Shown here piece after piece: positions 49,526-61,991 of a DNA stretch of 64,000 bases. The DNA is from Thermoanaerobaculia bacterium (GTDB taxonomy: Bacteria > Acidobacteriota > Thermoanaerobaculia > Multivoradales > JAHEKO01), in NCBI GenBank assembly GCA_945787635.1, contig CALZIK010000070.1, positions 1 through 64,000 on the forward strand, read 5' to 3'. A program made the position numbers and the translations under genes. The notes under the pieces are model-generated. The model was given only the letters and a program-made list of their open reading frames with translations. It was not told the DNA's origin and ran no database searches. Each line of letters starts with the position of its first letter. Positions within the stretch are counted from its first letter, which is position 1.

Positions 49526-50673
49526 AGTCAGAGGAACAGGCGAAAGCGAGTGTCGAGAAGCTGGGCGCCGCCGGCATGGCCACGCTGCGCGGCCGGAGCA
49601 TGTTGCTGACCAGCGAGTGGTCGAGCGCGGACATCGAGAGCCTTCTCGACGTCGCCGAAGCGCTGCAGGCGCTCGATCAGGCCGGCGTCGCAACGCCTCT
49701 CTTTCCGAACGAGCTTGACTACGCGCTGTTTTTCGACGCTTCGACGCGGACCAAGTCGAGCTGGGCCGGGGCGGCGGCGCGGCTCGGTTCGAAGCCGGTG
49801 ATCGTCGATGGCTCGAGCACTCAGGTGAGTCACGGCGAGACCGCCGAGGAAACCGGCGCGATGCTGGGGATGAACGCCCACGCGATGGGAATCCGCCACG
49901 ATCTGATCCTGGGCGAGGGCAACGCGTTCATGCGCGACGCCAAGAAGGGGATCGACGACTACCTGGCGGCCACCGGAGACGAGCGAGTCGTGCCAATCGT
50001 CAACCTGCAGTGCGACATCGATCATCCGACCCAGACGCTCGCCGATCTCAACTGGCTGCGCGAGCAGTTCCCCGAGGGGGTCGCCGGCAAGACCGTCGCC
50101 GTGAGCTGGGCCTACTCGCCCAGCTACGCCAAGCCGCTGTCGGTGCCGCAGGGGCTGATCAGCCTGCTGCCCAGATTCGGAATGCACGTTCGCCTGGCTT
50201 ATCCCGAGGGCTACGACCTCATCCCTGACGTCCTCGAGACCGCGAGTCGCGGCGCCAAGGTCTCCGGCGGGAGCTTCGAGATCGTCGGGAGCATGGACGC
50301 GGCGTTCGCCGGAGCCGACGTGGTCTATCCGAAGAGTTGGGGACCCTACGATCTGATGCTCGACCGGGTGGAGGCCAACCGCGCCAAGGACGCGGGTCGC
50401 ATGAAGGCCATCGAAGGCCAGGCCCTCGAGCGCAATCTGCAGCATCGAGACTGGATCTGCAACGAGAGCCGGATGGCGACGACCGCTGGCGGTGAGGCGC
50501 TCTACATGCACTGCCTCCCGGCGGACATCGGAGCCGAAGTGACCGCCGGGGTGATGGACCGAGCGCGTGTGGATCTGGCCCGGGAGGCGAACAAGAAGGT
50601 CTACGTCATCATGGCCCTGCTGGCGGTTGCCAAGGCCGCAGACTTGCGAGCGCAACTCTTGGACTTGTTCTAG
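49522..50673 (+). CDS. ygeW: YgeW-type carbamoyltransferase
   Basis: A 383-residue aspartate/ornithine carbamoyltransferase relative. The carbamoyl-phosphate motif is FDASTRTKSSW (about residue 73), followed by DHPTQTLADLNWL (about 167) and HCLPAD (about 330). The extra internal segments match the YgeW family. In the purine-degradation setting it should take a carbamoyl group from a ureido intermediate to phosphate (reverse direction), making carbamoyl phosphate for carbamate kinase. Its ATG overlaps the preceding stop (ATGA). Confidence 0.92.
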
Positions 50674-50755
50674 CGGCGAGCGCCCAGAGCTGGCTTCTGA
50701 CTGCAATAGCGAGGGCGGCCGCCGGCGCTTGTAATTGAACGTGGAGGAGGAAAGA

Positions 50756-52291
50756 GTGGACGACAAGATTCGCGAGCTGGCCGAGGCCTACAAGCCGTTG
50801 GCTGTGGAGATCCTGAAAGAGGCGATTCGGATTCCGGCCGACTACGTCGATGAGTCTCGGGACCAGGGCGGGGATCCCGACTGCGGCCTGTCCAACCACG
50901 AAGGTCCTCGGCTCGAGTACCTCAAAGAAAAGATTGTCGAAATCGGCGCCGTGGACGGCGCGGACGATGTCGGCTTCGACACGTTCGGCAATCTGGTCTG
51001 GACCGTGGAAGATCCCGAAGACGGTGTGTCCGCGGATGAGAAGACGGTGGTCTACTTCGACGGTCACACCGATACGGTCAAGGCGTTGCGTCCTCGGTGG
51101 CACGAGACCATCGGCGGCGGCATCGATGCCTACCTGGGCCTGACCGACGCCGCCAAGGTGGATCAGGAGTCCCTGCGCCGCGAGCTGGGCTATCTGCCGG
51201 ACGCCGACGAGTGGCAGCATCTGGTCTGGGGCCGGGGATCGGCCGACCAGCTCAGCGGTGTCATCTGCCAGATCATCGCCACCAAGGTTCTGCGGGAGCT
51301 GCGATCGGAGGGTGCGCTCGAGGGTGTGATCGTGCGCAGCTACGCCTCGGTCGCGGAAGAGGATAACGACGGCGGCGGGCCGATGTATCTCATGCGGGAG
51401 GCCCTTCCCGGATCGCCGCCGGAGGTGATCCCGGACGTCTTCATCCTGTCCGAGCCGACCGGTTCGGCGGTCCACGGAGCTCTGGGCATCTACCGGGGTC
51501 AGCGCGGCCGCATGCAGATCGAAGTGGAGGTTACCGGCAAAAGCTGCCATGGATCGATGCCGGCGGAAGGGCGCAATCCTCTCGAGTACGGAGGCGCGAT
51601 CCTCGCCGAAGCGGCCGAGGTCCATCGTCGTGGCGAGGGGTTCCTCGACGACGACTTCCTCGGCCGGGGCACGCGCACCGCGAGCTTCGCGACCTTGGAA
51701 ACTCCATCGGACTGCGCCGTGCCGGAGCGCTTCACGTTTCGTTTCGACCGCCGGCTGACCGCCGGCGAAACGCCCGAGCAGGCGGTCCGGGACGTGGATT
51801 CGCTCGCCGCGGTGGCCAAGGCCCGCGGTGACGGTCTCCAGGTCGAGGTTCGGGTGCCGCTCTACGATCAGCTCACCTGGGCGGGCCATCGCCCCGGCAA
51901 CCCGCAGATCTACCCCGGCTGGGCGACGCCGGAAGATCACCCGGCGATTCAAGCGGCCGGCGAGGCCTATCGCCGTGTCGTCTCACCCGGCATCGCGAGC
52001 GACGGCAAGGGCGGTGGTGGCCTGCGAATGCAGCCGCGGGTGTCCCGCTGGGTGTTCTCGACCGATGGCGTCGGGGTACCGGTGGCGTCCGGAGACGAGA
52101 ACCTGCATGTGCCGTCGGGCAAGCGCTGGGTCGAAGCCGGCGCCTTTCGGCACCCCGCCATGTTCGGTTTCGGCCCCGGGCACGAGGAGAACACTCACAA
52201 GATCGGCGAGTGCGTGGACAGCCGCGAGATTCCGCCGGTCGTCGCGCTGTATGCCCGGTTCCCGAGTCTCTACCGGGAGAGCGTCGGCTAG
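50756..52291 (+). CDS. ygeY: YgeY-type M20 hydrolase, enlarged
   Basis: About 511 residues from a GTG with GGAGGAGG five bases upstream. It belongs to the M20 di-zinc amidohydrolases: FDGHTDTV with the first His, a GRGSADQLSG segment with the bridging Asp, ASVAEEDNDG with the catalytic Glu, LSEPTGSAVHGALG, the dimerisation-domain HGSMPAEG, and ENTHKIGE with the last His. YgeY is usually near 400 residues; extra segments lie before and after the metal sites. It probably hydrolyses a ureido or N-carbamoyl intermediate between YgfK and YgeX. Confidence 0.9.
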   Translation: MDDKIRELAEAYKPLAVEILKEAIRIPADYVDESRDQGGDPDCGLSNHEGPRLEYLKEKIVEIGAVDGADDVGFDTFGNLVWTVEDPEDGVSADEKTVVYFDGHTDTVKALRPRWHETIGGGIDAYLGLTDAAKVDQESLRRELGYLPDADEWQHLVWGRGSADQLSGVICQIIATKVLRELRSEGALEGVIVRSYASVAEEDNDGGGPMYLMREALPGSPPEVIPDVFILSEPTGSAVHGALGIYRGQRGRMQIEVEVTGKSCHGSMPAEGRNPLEYGGAILAEAAEVHRRGEGFLDDDFLGRGTRTASFATLETPSDCAVPERFTFRFDRRLTAGETPEQAVRDVDSLAAVAKARGDGLQVEVRVPLYDQLTWAGHRPGNPQIYPGWATPEDHPAIQAAGEAYRRVVSPGIASDGKGGGGLRMQPRVSRWVFSTDGVGVPVASGDENLHVPSGKRWVEAGAFRHPAMFGFGPGHEENTHKIGECVDSREIPPVVALYARFPSLYRESVG

Positions 52292-52511
52292 AGATTCTAG
52301 TTCGGGCGGACCGGGTACGGCCGTCGGCTCGCGAGGAGATTCCCGGTGGGAGGAGTAGGCTTGGGTTCCAGCTGGGTGGTGGCCATGTGGAAGTCTCCGC
52401 TACGGCCCAGCAATCACCGGCTCCAGCGATTCGTCGACGACCACCGGCCGGTCGTACGGTCCTGGGCTGCCTGGTATCGTCGGGAAGACCTGGGCAAATA
52501 ATGGGTGGATC

Positions 52512-54053
52512 GTGACGCAGGCTACGGCGAGGCTCCAGCCCGTCGCGTGGCGAGTGCTCTGTGGCATCGCTCTCTTCAAGCTCGCCCTGCACCTCTATAC
52601 GAACCTCTTCGCCGGCTACGGGATCTTCCGCGACGAGCTCTACCATCTGGCCTGCGCCCGACACTTGGCGGCGGGCTACGTCGACCACCCACCGCTGTCG
52701 ATCTGGATCCTGGCACTCAATCGCGCGGTCCTCGGCGAGTCGGTCTTCGCGCTGCGCCTGCTGCCGGCGATCTTCGGCGCGGCGACGGTGCTCGTCGTAG
52801 GCCTTCTGGCGCGACGGATGGGCGGCGGGCCCTTCGCCCAGGGGCTGGCGGCGAGCGCCGCCACGGTGTCGCTCATCTTCATCGGCTATGACGTCATCTA
52901 CTCGATGAACGCGCTCGATCTGTTGCTTGCTGCGCTCGCCGTCTACTGCCTGCTTCGGCTGATCGACAGCGGCGAACCGCGCTGGTGGGTGGTACTCGGG
53001 CTCACTCTCGGTCTCGGCCTGCTCAACAAGGTCGGCATGCTGTGGATCGGGCTCGGCGTTTTCGTCGCGGTGGTTCTCGGCAGCGAGCGGCGCTGGCTCG
53101 CCACCCGCTGGCCGTGGATCGGCGGCGGCATAGCATCGGTTGTCTTCCTGCCCTACGTCATGTGGAATGCGAGCCACGACTGGGCGCACCTCGAGTTCAT
53201 TCGCGGGGCAGTGGGCGGCAAGTATTCGGGGCTCGATGCCTGGGACTTCCTCTCGGGTCAGTTCGAGATCCAGAACCCGGTGACGCTGCCGGTCTGGCTC
53301 GCCGGCTTGGTTTTCCTGTTCACCCCGGCGGGCCGGCGTTTCCGGGCGGTCGGCATCGTCTTTGTGACCGCCGCCGCCGTGCTGCTCATCAACGGGCACT
53401 CGAAGAGCGAGTACCTGGCCTCGGCCTTCGCCGGCGTCTTCGCGGCAGGCGGCGTGGCCTGGGAACGTTGGCTCGAGCCGGCGCCCCGACGCTGGCTGCG
53501 ATTCGCGCTCGCCGCCCTGATCGCCGCGGGCCTCATTCTGGTGCCGGTCGTGCTGCCGGTCCTTCCAGTCGAAACCTACGTCCGCTACGCGAGTGCCCTG
53601 GGCGTCCAGCCGTCGACCGCCGAAGGCAAGGAGCTCGCCGAACTGCCGCAGTTCTACGCCGACATGTTCGGCTGGGAGGAGAAGGCCGCGGCGGTCGCCG
53701 AGGTCTATCAGGCGCTACCGCCCGAGGAGCGTCGTGTGGCCGCGATCTACGGCGAGAACTACGGTCGCGCGGGGGCGATCGACTACTTCGGACCTCGCTA
53801 CGGTCTGCCGCCCGCGATCGGCGCGCACAACAACTACTGGCTGTGGGGACCGGGCGCGGCGACCGGCGAGGTGGTGATCTACGTCGGCGGTTCGGAAGAA
53901 GGACCGGCTTCGGCCTTCGAGTCCTACGAGCGGGCCGGCGTGGCCCGCTGCGACTACTGCATGCCCTACGAGAAGGACATCCCGATCTGGGTCGCTCGCG
54001 GCCTCAAGCAGCCGGTCGACCAGGTCTGGGCTGGTATCGGCCACTACGAGTAG
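52512..54053 (+). CDS. GT39-type (PMT/ArnT-like) membrane glycosyltransferase
   Basis: A 513-residue protein with about ten membrane segments. Near residue 38 it has FRDELYHLACARHLA, the acidic DE motif of the first periplasmic loop in PMT/ArnT-type enzymes, then DHPPLSIWIL. A periplasmic C-terminal domain (about residues 350-513) contains IYGENYGRAGAIDYF and WLWGPGA. Such enzymes transfer a sugar from a polyprenyl-phosphate donor to lipid or protein. The acceptor is unknown. It starts at a GTG 220 bp after ygeY and marks a break in the purine island. Confidence 0.82.
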   Translation: MTQATARLQPVAWRVLCGIALFKLALHLYTNLFAGYGIFRDELYHLACARHLAAGYVDHPPLSIWILALNRAVLGESVFALRLLPAIFGAATVLVVGLLARRMGGGPFAQGLAASAATVSLIFIGYDVIYSMNALDLLLAALAVYCLLRLIDSGEPRWWVVLGLTLGLGLLNKVGMLWIGLGVFVAVVLGSERRWLATRWPWIGGGIASVVFLPYVMWNASHDWAHLEFIRGAVGGKYSGLDAWDFLSGQFEIQNPVTLPVWLAGLVFLFTPAGRRFRAVGIVFVTAAAVLLINGHSKSEYLASAFAGVFAAGGVAWERWLEPAPRRWLRFALAALIAAGLILVPVVLPVLPVETYVRYASALGVQPSTAEGKELAELPQFYADMFGWEEKAAAVAEVYQALPPEERRVAAIYGENYGRAGAIDYFGPRYGLPPAIGAHNNYWLWGPGAATGEVVIYVGGSEEGPASAFESYERAGVARCDYCMPYEKDIPIWVARGLKQPVDQVWAGIGHYE

Positions 54054-54085
54054 AGCCGGCCACGGTGCCGCAGATTCAGCTCTTC

Positions 54086-54332
54086 CTACTCGAGCAGCTG
54101 CCACGGACGGTCTTTGTTCTCACCGCTCTCGGCGACCTCTTTTCGTCGGTCCACTCGGACGAAGAGGTACCTGCCGGCCAAGGGCTCGAGTCTCTTGCGC
54201 TTGAAGCGAAGGGGCGTGCTGCTATCGGCCGCAACAAATGAGCACCTCGACAGCACGCGCGGACCGCACCGAAGAGAGTGCGAACAGAACGAGTGCCATC
54301 CCAGCCAGCCGGACTGAAGATCGGTATCTCAT
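54086..54332 (-). pseudogene. Possible frameshifted small secreted protein
   Basis: From an ATG at 54332, leftward, one frame encodes a good signal peptide (MRYRSSVRLAGMALVLFALS, then SVRSARA and a cleavage-like AxA) but stops at 54222. The adjacent frame continues with SFVAADSSTPLRFKRKRLEP, then LAGRYLFVRVDRRKEVAE and PWQLLE, ending at a stop at 54086. One extra base near 54230-54250 would join them into a secreted protein of about 80 residues. I recognise no family. It lies in a 322-bp gap downstream of the GGDEF gene that otherwise holds nothing. Confidence 0.35.
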
Positions 54333-54375
54333 GTCAACCTCGAGATCCAGCGGCCGCACTGGTCGTACCAAGTGG

Positions 54376-55269
54376 TCAACCGGCGACCCGGTTTCTGCCG
54401 CTGTTCTTGGCTTCGTAGAGCTTCTTGTCGGCCCGCTCCACCAGATCGAGTGCCGTCTGGTCCCGCGGATCGAACTGAGCGCAGCCGGCGCTGGCGGTGA
54501 CTCGAATCTCCTCGCCGAGGTAGTCGAAGGCGTGGCGCTCGATCCTCCTGCGGAGCTTCTCGGCCAGCTTCTTGGCGCCTGCGAGCTTGGTCTCGGGCAG
54601 AACCAGGGCGAACTCCTCGCCGCCGTAACGAGCAAACACTTCTTCGCGGCGAATCCTCTTTGCCAACAGTTCGGCCAGTTGGCGCAGGACGGCGTCGCCC
54701 GCCAGATGGCCGTGCTCGTCGTTGCATCGCTTGAAGTGGTCGATGTCGAGCAGGATGAAACTGAACGGCCGATTGTGCCGCCGAGCCCGTATCACTTCGC
54801 GCTCGAGCATCTCGGACAAATACCGTTTGTTGTGAATCTGGGTGAGACCGTCGAGGATCGAGACGCGGTAGATCTCCTCGTGATAGCGGACCTCGGCGTC
54901 GGCGCCCGACAGGTACTTGAGGATGGTGAAACCCGCCTGGATACGGTCGTTGTTGACAAGCAGTTGGTTACCCGGAATCGGATTCTCGTTGACGTAGGTT
55001 CCGTTGGTCGAGCCGCCGTCGACGACGTACCAACCGTCGAGGCGGCGCTCGAATTGAGCATGCGCTCTCGACACGCTGTCGTCGTGCAACAGAATGTCGC
55101 AGTCGGCCTCCCGACCCAGACGAAGCGGACGATCTGTGAGCGAAAACCGCCGGCCCAGCAGGGTCGGCTGGGTCGTGTAGATCACGACCACGCAGTCGTT
55201 CTCGGTGTGAACGATGTCGAGCTGTCGGCGACTGACTCGGGTTACACGGGTCTCGGGCTGATCGCTCAT
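54376..55269 (-). CDS. FHA-GGDEF protein, probable diguanylate cyclase
   Basis: A 297-residue soluble protein. Residues about 35-115 are an FHA domain (LGREADCDILL, SVSRAHAQFE, STNGTYVN), which binds phosphothreonine. Residues about 130-295 are a GGDEF domain with the active motif ARYGGEEFAL and DGLTQIHNKRYL at its start. The inhibitory I-site RxxD reads RREE, so product inhibition may be weak or absent. It should make cyclic di-GMP under control of a phosphorylated partner. An FHA protein gene lies just upstream on the same strand. Confidence 0.93.
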   Translation of the reverse strand: MSDQPETRVTRVSRRQLDIVHTENDCVVVIYTTQPTLLGRRFSLTDRPLRLGREADCDILLHDDSVSRAHAQFERRLDGWYVVDGGSTNGTYVNENPIPGNQLLVNNDRIQAGFTILKYLSGADAEVRYHEEIYRVSILDGLTQIHNKRYLSEMLEREVIRARRHNRPFSFILLDIDHFKRCNDEHGHLAGDAVLRQLAELLAKRIRREEVFARYGGEEFALVLPETKLAGAKKLAEKLRRRIERHAFDYLGEEIRVTASAGCAQFDPRDQTALDLVERADKKLYEAKNSGRNRVAG

Positions 55270-55403
55270 CGGGGGGTTGTGCTCCTCAGGGGCCCCGATA
55301 CTGCAGCATCGGGTTTGCCTTTGGCGATTATAGGCCTCGAGCCAAGAGTGCCCCGATGGAAGCTTTGCTTGCTGCTTGACCCAATCAATAGGCGTGCTTT
55401 GAC

Positions 55404-56081
55404 TCAGTCGCGGGGACGAATGCGGTCAAGAGTCTCTCTTAGCTGTTCGAGATGGGCAACTCTTCCATCCACCGCCTCCCGCAGTGCTTCATCCCTTCGT
55501 TCGGGCGCTTCGGCCTGGTAGATCTCGCTGATTCGCGCCAGCACGTCGGCAAGCTCCACCGCGGCGTCCTTGAAGGGATTCTCGTAGGGCCGTTCAATGA
55601 CTGTGGGTGCTTCCAGCGCCTCGGGCTCCGGCTCGGTGCCACCCGCCGCGACGCGCACGAGGAAGCCGCCGATCCGGATTGTCGAGTTGGCGGAGAGTGG
55701 ATAGGGGATGTCCGGTTCGAGCTGCTGGTCGTCGAGGAACGTGAAGTTGCTGCTATTGAGGTCGGTGACGGTCGCTTCGCCGTTCTCGACCGAGATCCGG
55801 GCATGCGTGCTGCTGACGTGACACTCGGGGTCCTCGAGCGTCCAGTCGCACTTGCTCGCGTCCCTGGAGCGACCCAGCGTGACGGTTGGCTGGTTGAAGG
55901 TCCGCGCTTCGCCGGGGGAGTCGGGAGCGGACGCGTCGACGATCTCGACCGTGAGCAGCGCTCCGGTCTCCGCTTGTGAAGCGGAAACGCTCGCGTGCAC
56001 GAACGGGTTGCGCCGGCTTCCTTGAAGCTCCGACTTGAAGACCATCCGTCTGACGTGCTGAGGCTTGTCCGAATCCGCCAT
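55404..56081 (-). CDS. FHA-domain protein
   Basis: A 225-residue protein. Residues 1-40 are basic and variable. Residues about 45-145 form an FHA domain (VTLGRSRDASKCDW, SSTHARISV, TVTDLNSSNFTFLD); the usual NGT is replaced by SNFTF. The C-terminal third is charged and helical (ELADVLARISEIYQAEAPER). It presumably reads Ser/Thr phosphorylation. It is co-directional with the FHA-GGDEF gene and divergent from the large duplicated decarboxylase-like gene (79-bp gap). Confidence 0.85.
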   Translation of the reverse strand: MADSDKPQHVRRMVFKSELQGSRRNPFVHASVSASQAETGALLTVEIVDASAPDSPGEARTFNQPTVTLGRSRDASKCDWTLEDPECHVSSTHARISVENGEATVTDLNSSNFTFLDDQQLEPDIPYPLSANSTIRIGGFLVRVAAGGTEPEPEALEAPTVIERPYENPFKDAAVELADVLARISEIYQAEAPERRDEALREAVDGRVAHLEQLRETLDRIRPRD

Positions 56082-56160
56082 TCTGTTTCACTTTCTAGAC
56101 GATGGGCCGAAGATGTGCCGACGATCGAGCTGAAACGGCTGTCGTAATAGTGAGATACTA

Positions 56161-59067
56161 GTGGCCGCTCCAAGTCGGGTCAAACCAGTGGGGAATCCTC
56201 GCTACAACAACGCGCGCGGCGCGGCGACCTTGATCGGTGTGCCTCCGTTTGTCTTTGACGGGGTGGTGATGCGTATCTTTCCGCTCAAGGCGAGCATGCG
56301 CGCGCTCCGGAGCTTCTGCGACCGGTACCTGAATCTGATGCCGAAGGAGATCGCGTACTTCGAGCCGGCCGCGCCGTACGTGCTGCTCTCGGCGATCAAC
56401 TACGGCCGGATGGGGCAGGAGGCGTCGAATCTCGGCTGGGTGTCGCAGAACGAGGTGGTCTTCAGCGTCCTGCTCAGGCGATCACGCCTCGAAGGCGACC
56501 AGATGGTCTTCGAAGACTTCGCGTCGGTCTCGCCGTTCATCTATGTCGATGACTATTCCTCGATGGCGACGGGTCGCGAGGTCTACGGCTGGCCCAAGAC
56601 CATGGCCTGGCTGACACCGGGGATCAACGAATGGGCACGGCATCCGGAGAGCCCGCAGGACGTCTTCGTCCTGAGCTCGATGGTGTTCCCGGAGCTCTTC
56701 GCCGGGAAACGTCAAGAGCCCAGAGTCCTGCTCGAGATTCAGCGGCAGCCGACGCCGTCGGTGACGCGGTTCCCACCGGATCTGTCTAATCCGCTCAACC
56801 CGCTGCTGAGCATCCCCAAAGCGATGATCGAAGGGATGTCGGTCGTGAGCGACATGATCCAGGCGGTTGCGGCGCTTCCTCTCCAAGGGTACCCAGCCGA
56901 TCGCGAGATGGGCGCGGTACCTCAGATGATGGGCAAGGCGACCGAGTATCTGGATGTTTTCCGCAGACTGCCGATCGGCAACACGGTCAACTTCAAGCAG
57001 TTTCGGGACGCTCGCGACGCCAATGCGGCTTGCTATCAGGCCATCACGACCGCTCCGATGACCGTGGTGCGCTACAACGGCGGCGGCCTTCTGGGCGACA
57101 TGATGCAACTGCGCGGAGACCCCACCGGTGGCTTCTCGCTTCGGGTCCATCGCTATCCAACCCAGCCGATCATCGAGTCGCTCGGCCTCGAAGTCGATCG
57201 AGAGGAGGATGTCGGCGATCATGCGGTGGCGACTCTCAAACCGTACTTTCCACTCTGGGTCAACCTCGACTTCAACTACGGCAAGGGTGAGCTGGTCTGC
57301 TGGCGAACGACCCAGATCGGATGGCGCAGGGACACCGTGCCCGACGAGAATCCCGAGCCGCCATCGAGCCTGGCCGTCAAGTACCCCTACAACACCGCTC
57401 GAGGCGGAGCCACCGAGGCGGTCACCGGGCCGTTCTACTTTCCCAACGTCACGCAGAGGGTCCTGCCGCTACTTGCGACCCACGAGAAGCTACGGAGCTT
57501 CTGCGAAGAATATCTGGACAACGACTTCGTCGTCTTCGAACCTTGGGGAGCCTACGTCTACCTCATCGTCACGACGTTCGAGGAGATGGCCTCCGAGACT
57601 TACAACGTCGGTTGGTGGGCCAGTCGCCAAGTGACGTTTTCGTTTCCGGTGCGCTGGTACAAGCGCAAGGACCTCCGGGGAGGACCGGTGATCCCGAAGC
57701 GTGCAGAGGAGGAGTTCGAGCTGGTGGGCACGGGGCTGGTCAGCCCGTTTGCCTTCACCGACAGCGACCTTGGCGCCACGACCGGCCGCGAAGTCCAGGG
57801 CCTGCCGATGGTCAAGGCCGCGATCGAGAGCCCGGAGAGCAGTTGGCTGGAGGACTCGGGGCCCGCCCGGATGAGCGATCTCCTGCGGCTGTCGACGAAC
57901 GTCTACCCGGGCTTCAACGCCGGGCAGAAAACGCAGGACGAGCTGCTGCTGAAGATCACGACACGGAACAACATCCCTGAGAACGACGATCTGGCCTGGC
58001 GAAAAGTCGCCGGCGAGTGGGGAGAGCGCCTCTATGCCGAGTTGGAGGAGAGGCTCTACCTGAGAACCGTATGGGCGGAGCAGTTCGACAACCTGCGTGC
58101 CCTTTCGATCGAGTTGCTGCGCGGCGAAGGCGGGCAGCCGATCAACGAGGTGTCGCTGCGGCAGTTCCGGGACATCGACGATCCGGAAAGCGCTTGCTAT
58201 CAGGCCATCACCGTGACTCGAACGACGATCGAGGATCTCCATGAGCTTCGAGAGATCGAAGATCCGCTGCACGTTGCGATACACCGCTATCCGAATCAGC
58301 CGCTGGTGAAGCTCCTTGGTTTGCGGGTCAAGTCGACCGACGCCTCGGGCAGCTCGGTCGTCGACTACCTGGAGCCCATCCGCCCGTTCTGGATGAAGGT
58401 GGCGATGCGCGTGAACCTGGGAGAAGACATTTTCTGGCGCGCGGGGTCCACGGTCTGGTTGCCGAACTCTACGGGCTGGTATCAACCGGTCGAAGAGCTC
58501 CGGAAAGAGCCCTGGAAGTCGAGCTCGGGATCGCTACGTTGGTACCGCGAGATGGGGGTCGAGCAGCCCGTCGCTCCTCGGCTCCTCTATCTGGTCAACG
58601 GGACACCGGAGGTCGCGACGGAGCTGTCCAAGGATCTGGATGGGGACGTCGGGGACGCGAGACGCGACCTGAGAAGCTTCTGGAGAGCCTGGCGTTACCC
58701 CAAGGGCAAGGCGCCGGACCGCATGTCGCGAGAGGATGCTCGGGAAGCTGTCGGCGAAGATATGACCGGGGGCTACATCCCGCCACAGGCGGTGATCGAG
58801 AGCCTTCTCGAGGCCGATTGGGGACGGCAGTCGGCCCATCGCTCGGGAGAGGAACGCCCGCCCGCGTTCGCGTTGCCGAAGAGCTCCCTCGGGAACGACA
58901 AGGTCCGGAAGAGCTACGCTAAGATGCTGGGCTTCGAGGAGTCGGGAGACCGCCTAGTTCACACCGGTTTCGTGAAAGAGCTCGCGGAGGCCAAGGAGGG
59001 CAAACACGCGAAACGCTATGCCGAAGCACGGCGCAAGTACGAGGAGAGCAGGAAGAAAGGGAAGTAG
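56161..59067 (+). CDS. Duplicated acetoacetate-decarboxylase-like protein, function unknown
   Basis: A 968-residue soluble protein starting at a GTG. Two related halves (about residues 14-390 and 400-770) each repeat the order YN-ARG-AT, RSFC-YL, FEP, GREV and ACYQAIT. The GREVYGWPK segment in half 1 resembles the acetoacetate decarboxylase active-site strand and keeps the lysine (Lys146) at the place of the Schiff-base Lys; half 2 has Met550 there. The C-terminal 200 residues are charged and unlike either half. I cannot name a substrate. It is flanked by FHA genes and xdhD but shows no clear link to either. Confidence 0.65.
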   Translation: MAAPSRVKPVGNPRYNNARGAATLIGVPPFVFDGVVMRIFPLKASMRALRSFCDRYLNLMPKEIAYFEPAAPYVLLSAINYGRMGQEASNLGWVSQNEVVFSVLLRRSRLEGDQMVFEDFASVSPFIYVDDYSSMATGREVYGWPKTMAWLTPGINEWARHPESPQDVFVLSSMVFPELFAGKRQEPRVLLEIQRQPTPSVTRFPPDLSNPLNPLLSIPKAMIEGMSVVSDMIQAVAALPLQGYPADREMGAVPQMMGKATEYLDVFRRLPIGNTVNFKQFRDARDANAACYQAITTAPMTVVRYNGGGLLGDMMQLRGDPTGGFSLRVHRYPTQPIIESLGLEVDREEDVGDHAVATLKPYFPLWVNLDFNYGKGELVCWRTTQIGWRRDTVPDENPEPPSSLAVKYPYNTARGGATEAVTGPFYFPNVTQRVLPLLATHEKLRSFCEEYLDNDFVVFEPWGAYVYLIVTTFEEMASETYNVGWWASRQVTFSFPVRWYKRKDLRGGPVIPKRAEEEFELVGTGLVSPFAFTDSDLGATTGREVQGLPMVKAAIESPESSWLEDSGPARMSDLLRLSTNVYPGFNAGQKTQDELLLKITTRNNIPENDDLAWRKVAGEWGERLYAELEERLYLRTVWAEQFDNLRALSIELLRGEGGQPINEVSLRQFRDIDDPESACYQAITVTRTTIEDLHELREIEDPLHVAIHRYPNQPLVKLLGLRVKSTDASGSSVVDYLEPIRPFWMKVAMRVNLGEDIFWRAGSTVWLPNSTGWYQPVEELRKEPWKSSSGSLRWYREMGVEQPVAPRLLYLVNGTPEVATELSKDLDGDVGDARRDLRSFWRAWRYPKGKAPDRMSREDAREAVGEDMTGGYIPPQAVIESLLEADWGRQSAHRSGEERPPAFALPKSSLGNDKVRKSYAKMLGFEESGDRLVHTGFVKELAEAKEGKHAKRYAEARRKYEESRKKGK

Positions 59068-59112
59068 GGCTTGCGGCGAGCTGACGCGGACGCGGTGATC
59101 AGCCGAGGCTCG

Positions 59113-61737
<2,625 letters not shown>

Positions 61738-61991
61738 GCTAGGTGTTCCCGAGTTCAGAGGACGTTCGCGAGTGTTGGATGCGCGGTCAGAGTATCCCAG
61801 GGCTCCGGACCGGGCAACTTTCGCGAGTGCGGACCAGTCGCGGGCGTTGGGCTGCCGGCCGGCGTCGAATCCGGGATGACCTCTGTAGACTGCCCTCCGC
61901 AATCCGGCTCGCATCCCGTGCTTCCGGCGCTCTTTCTCTCGGGTGGAGTTGACTCGGCTGGGTTCGCGAGGGACTCTGGCGCTCGAGACAA

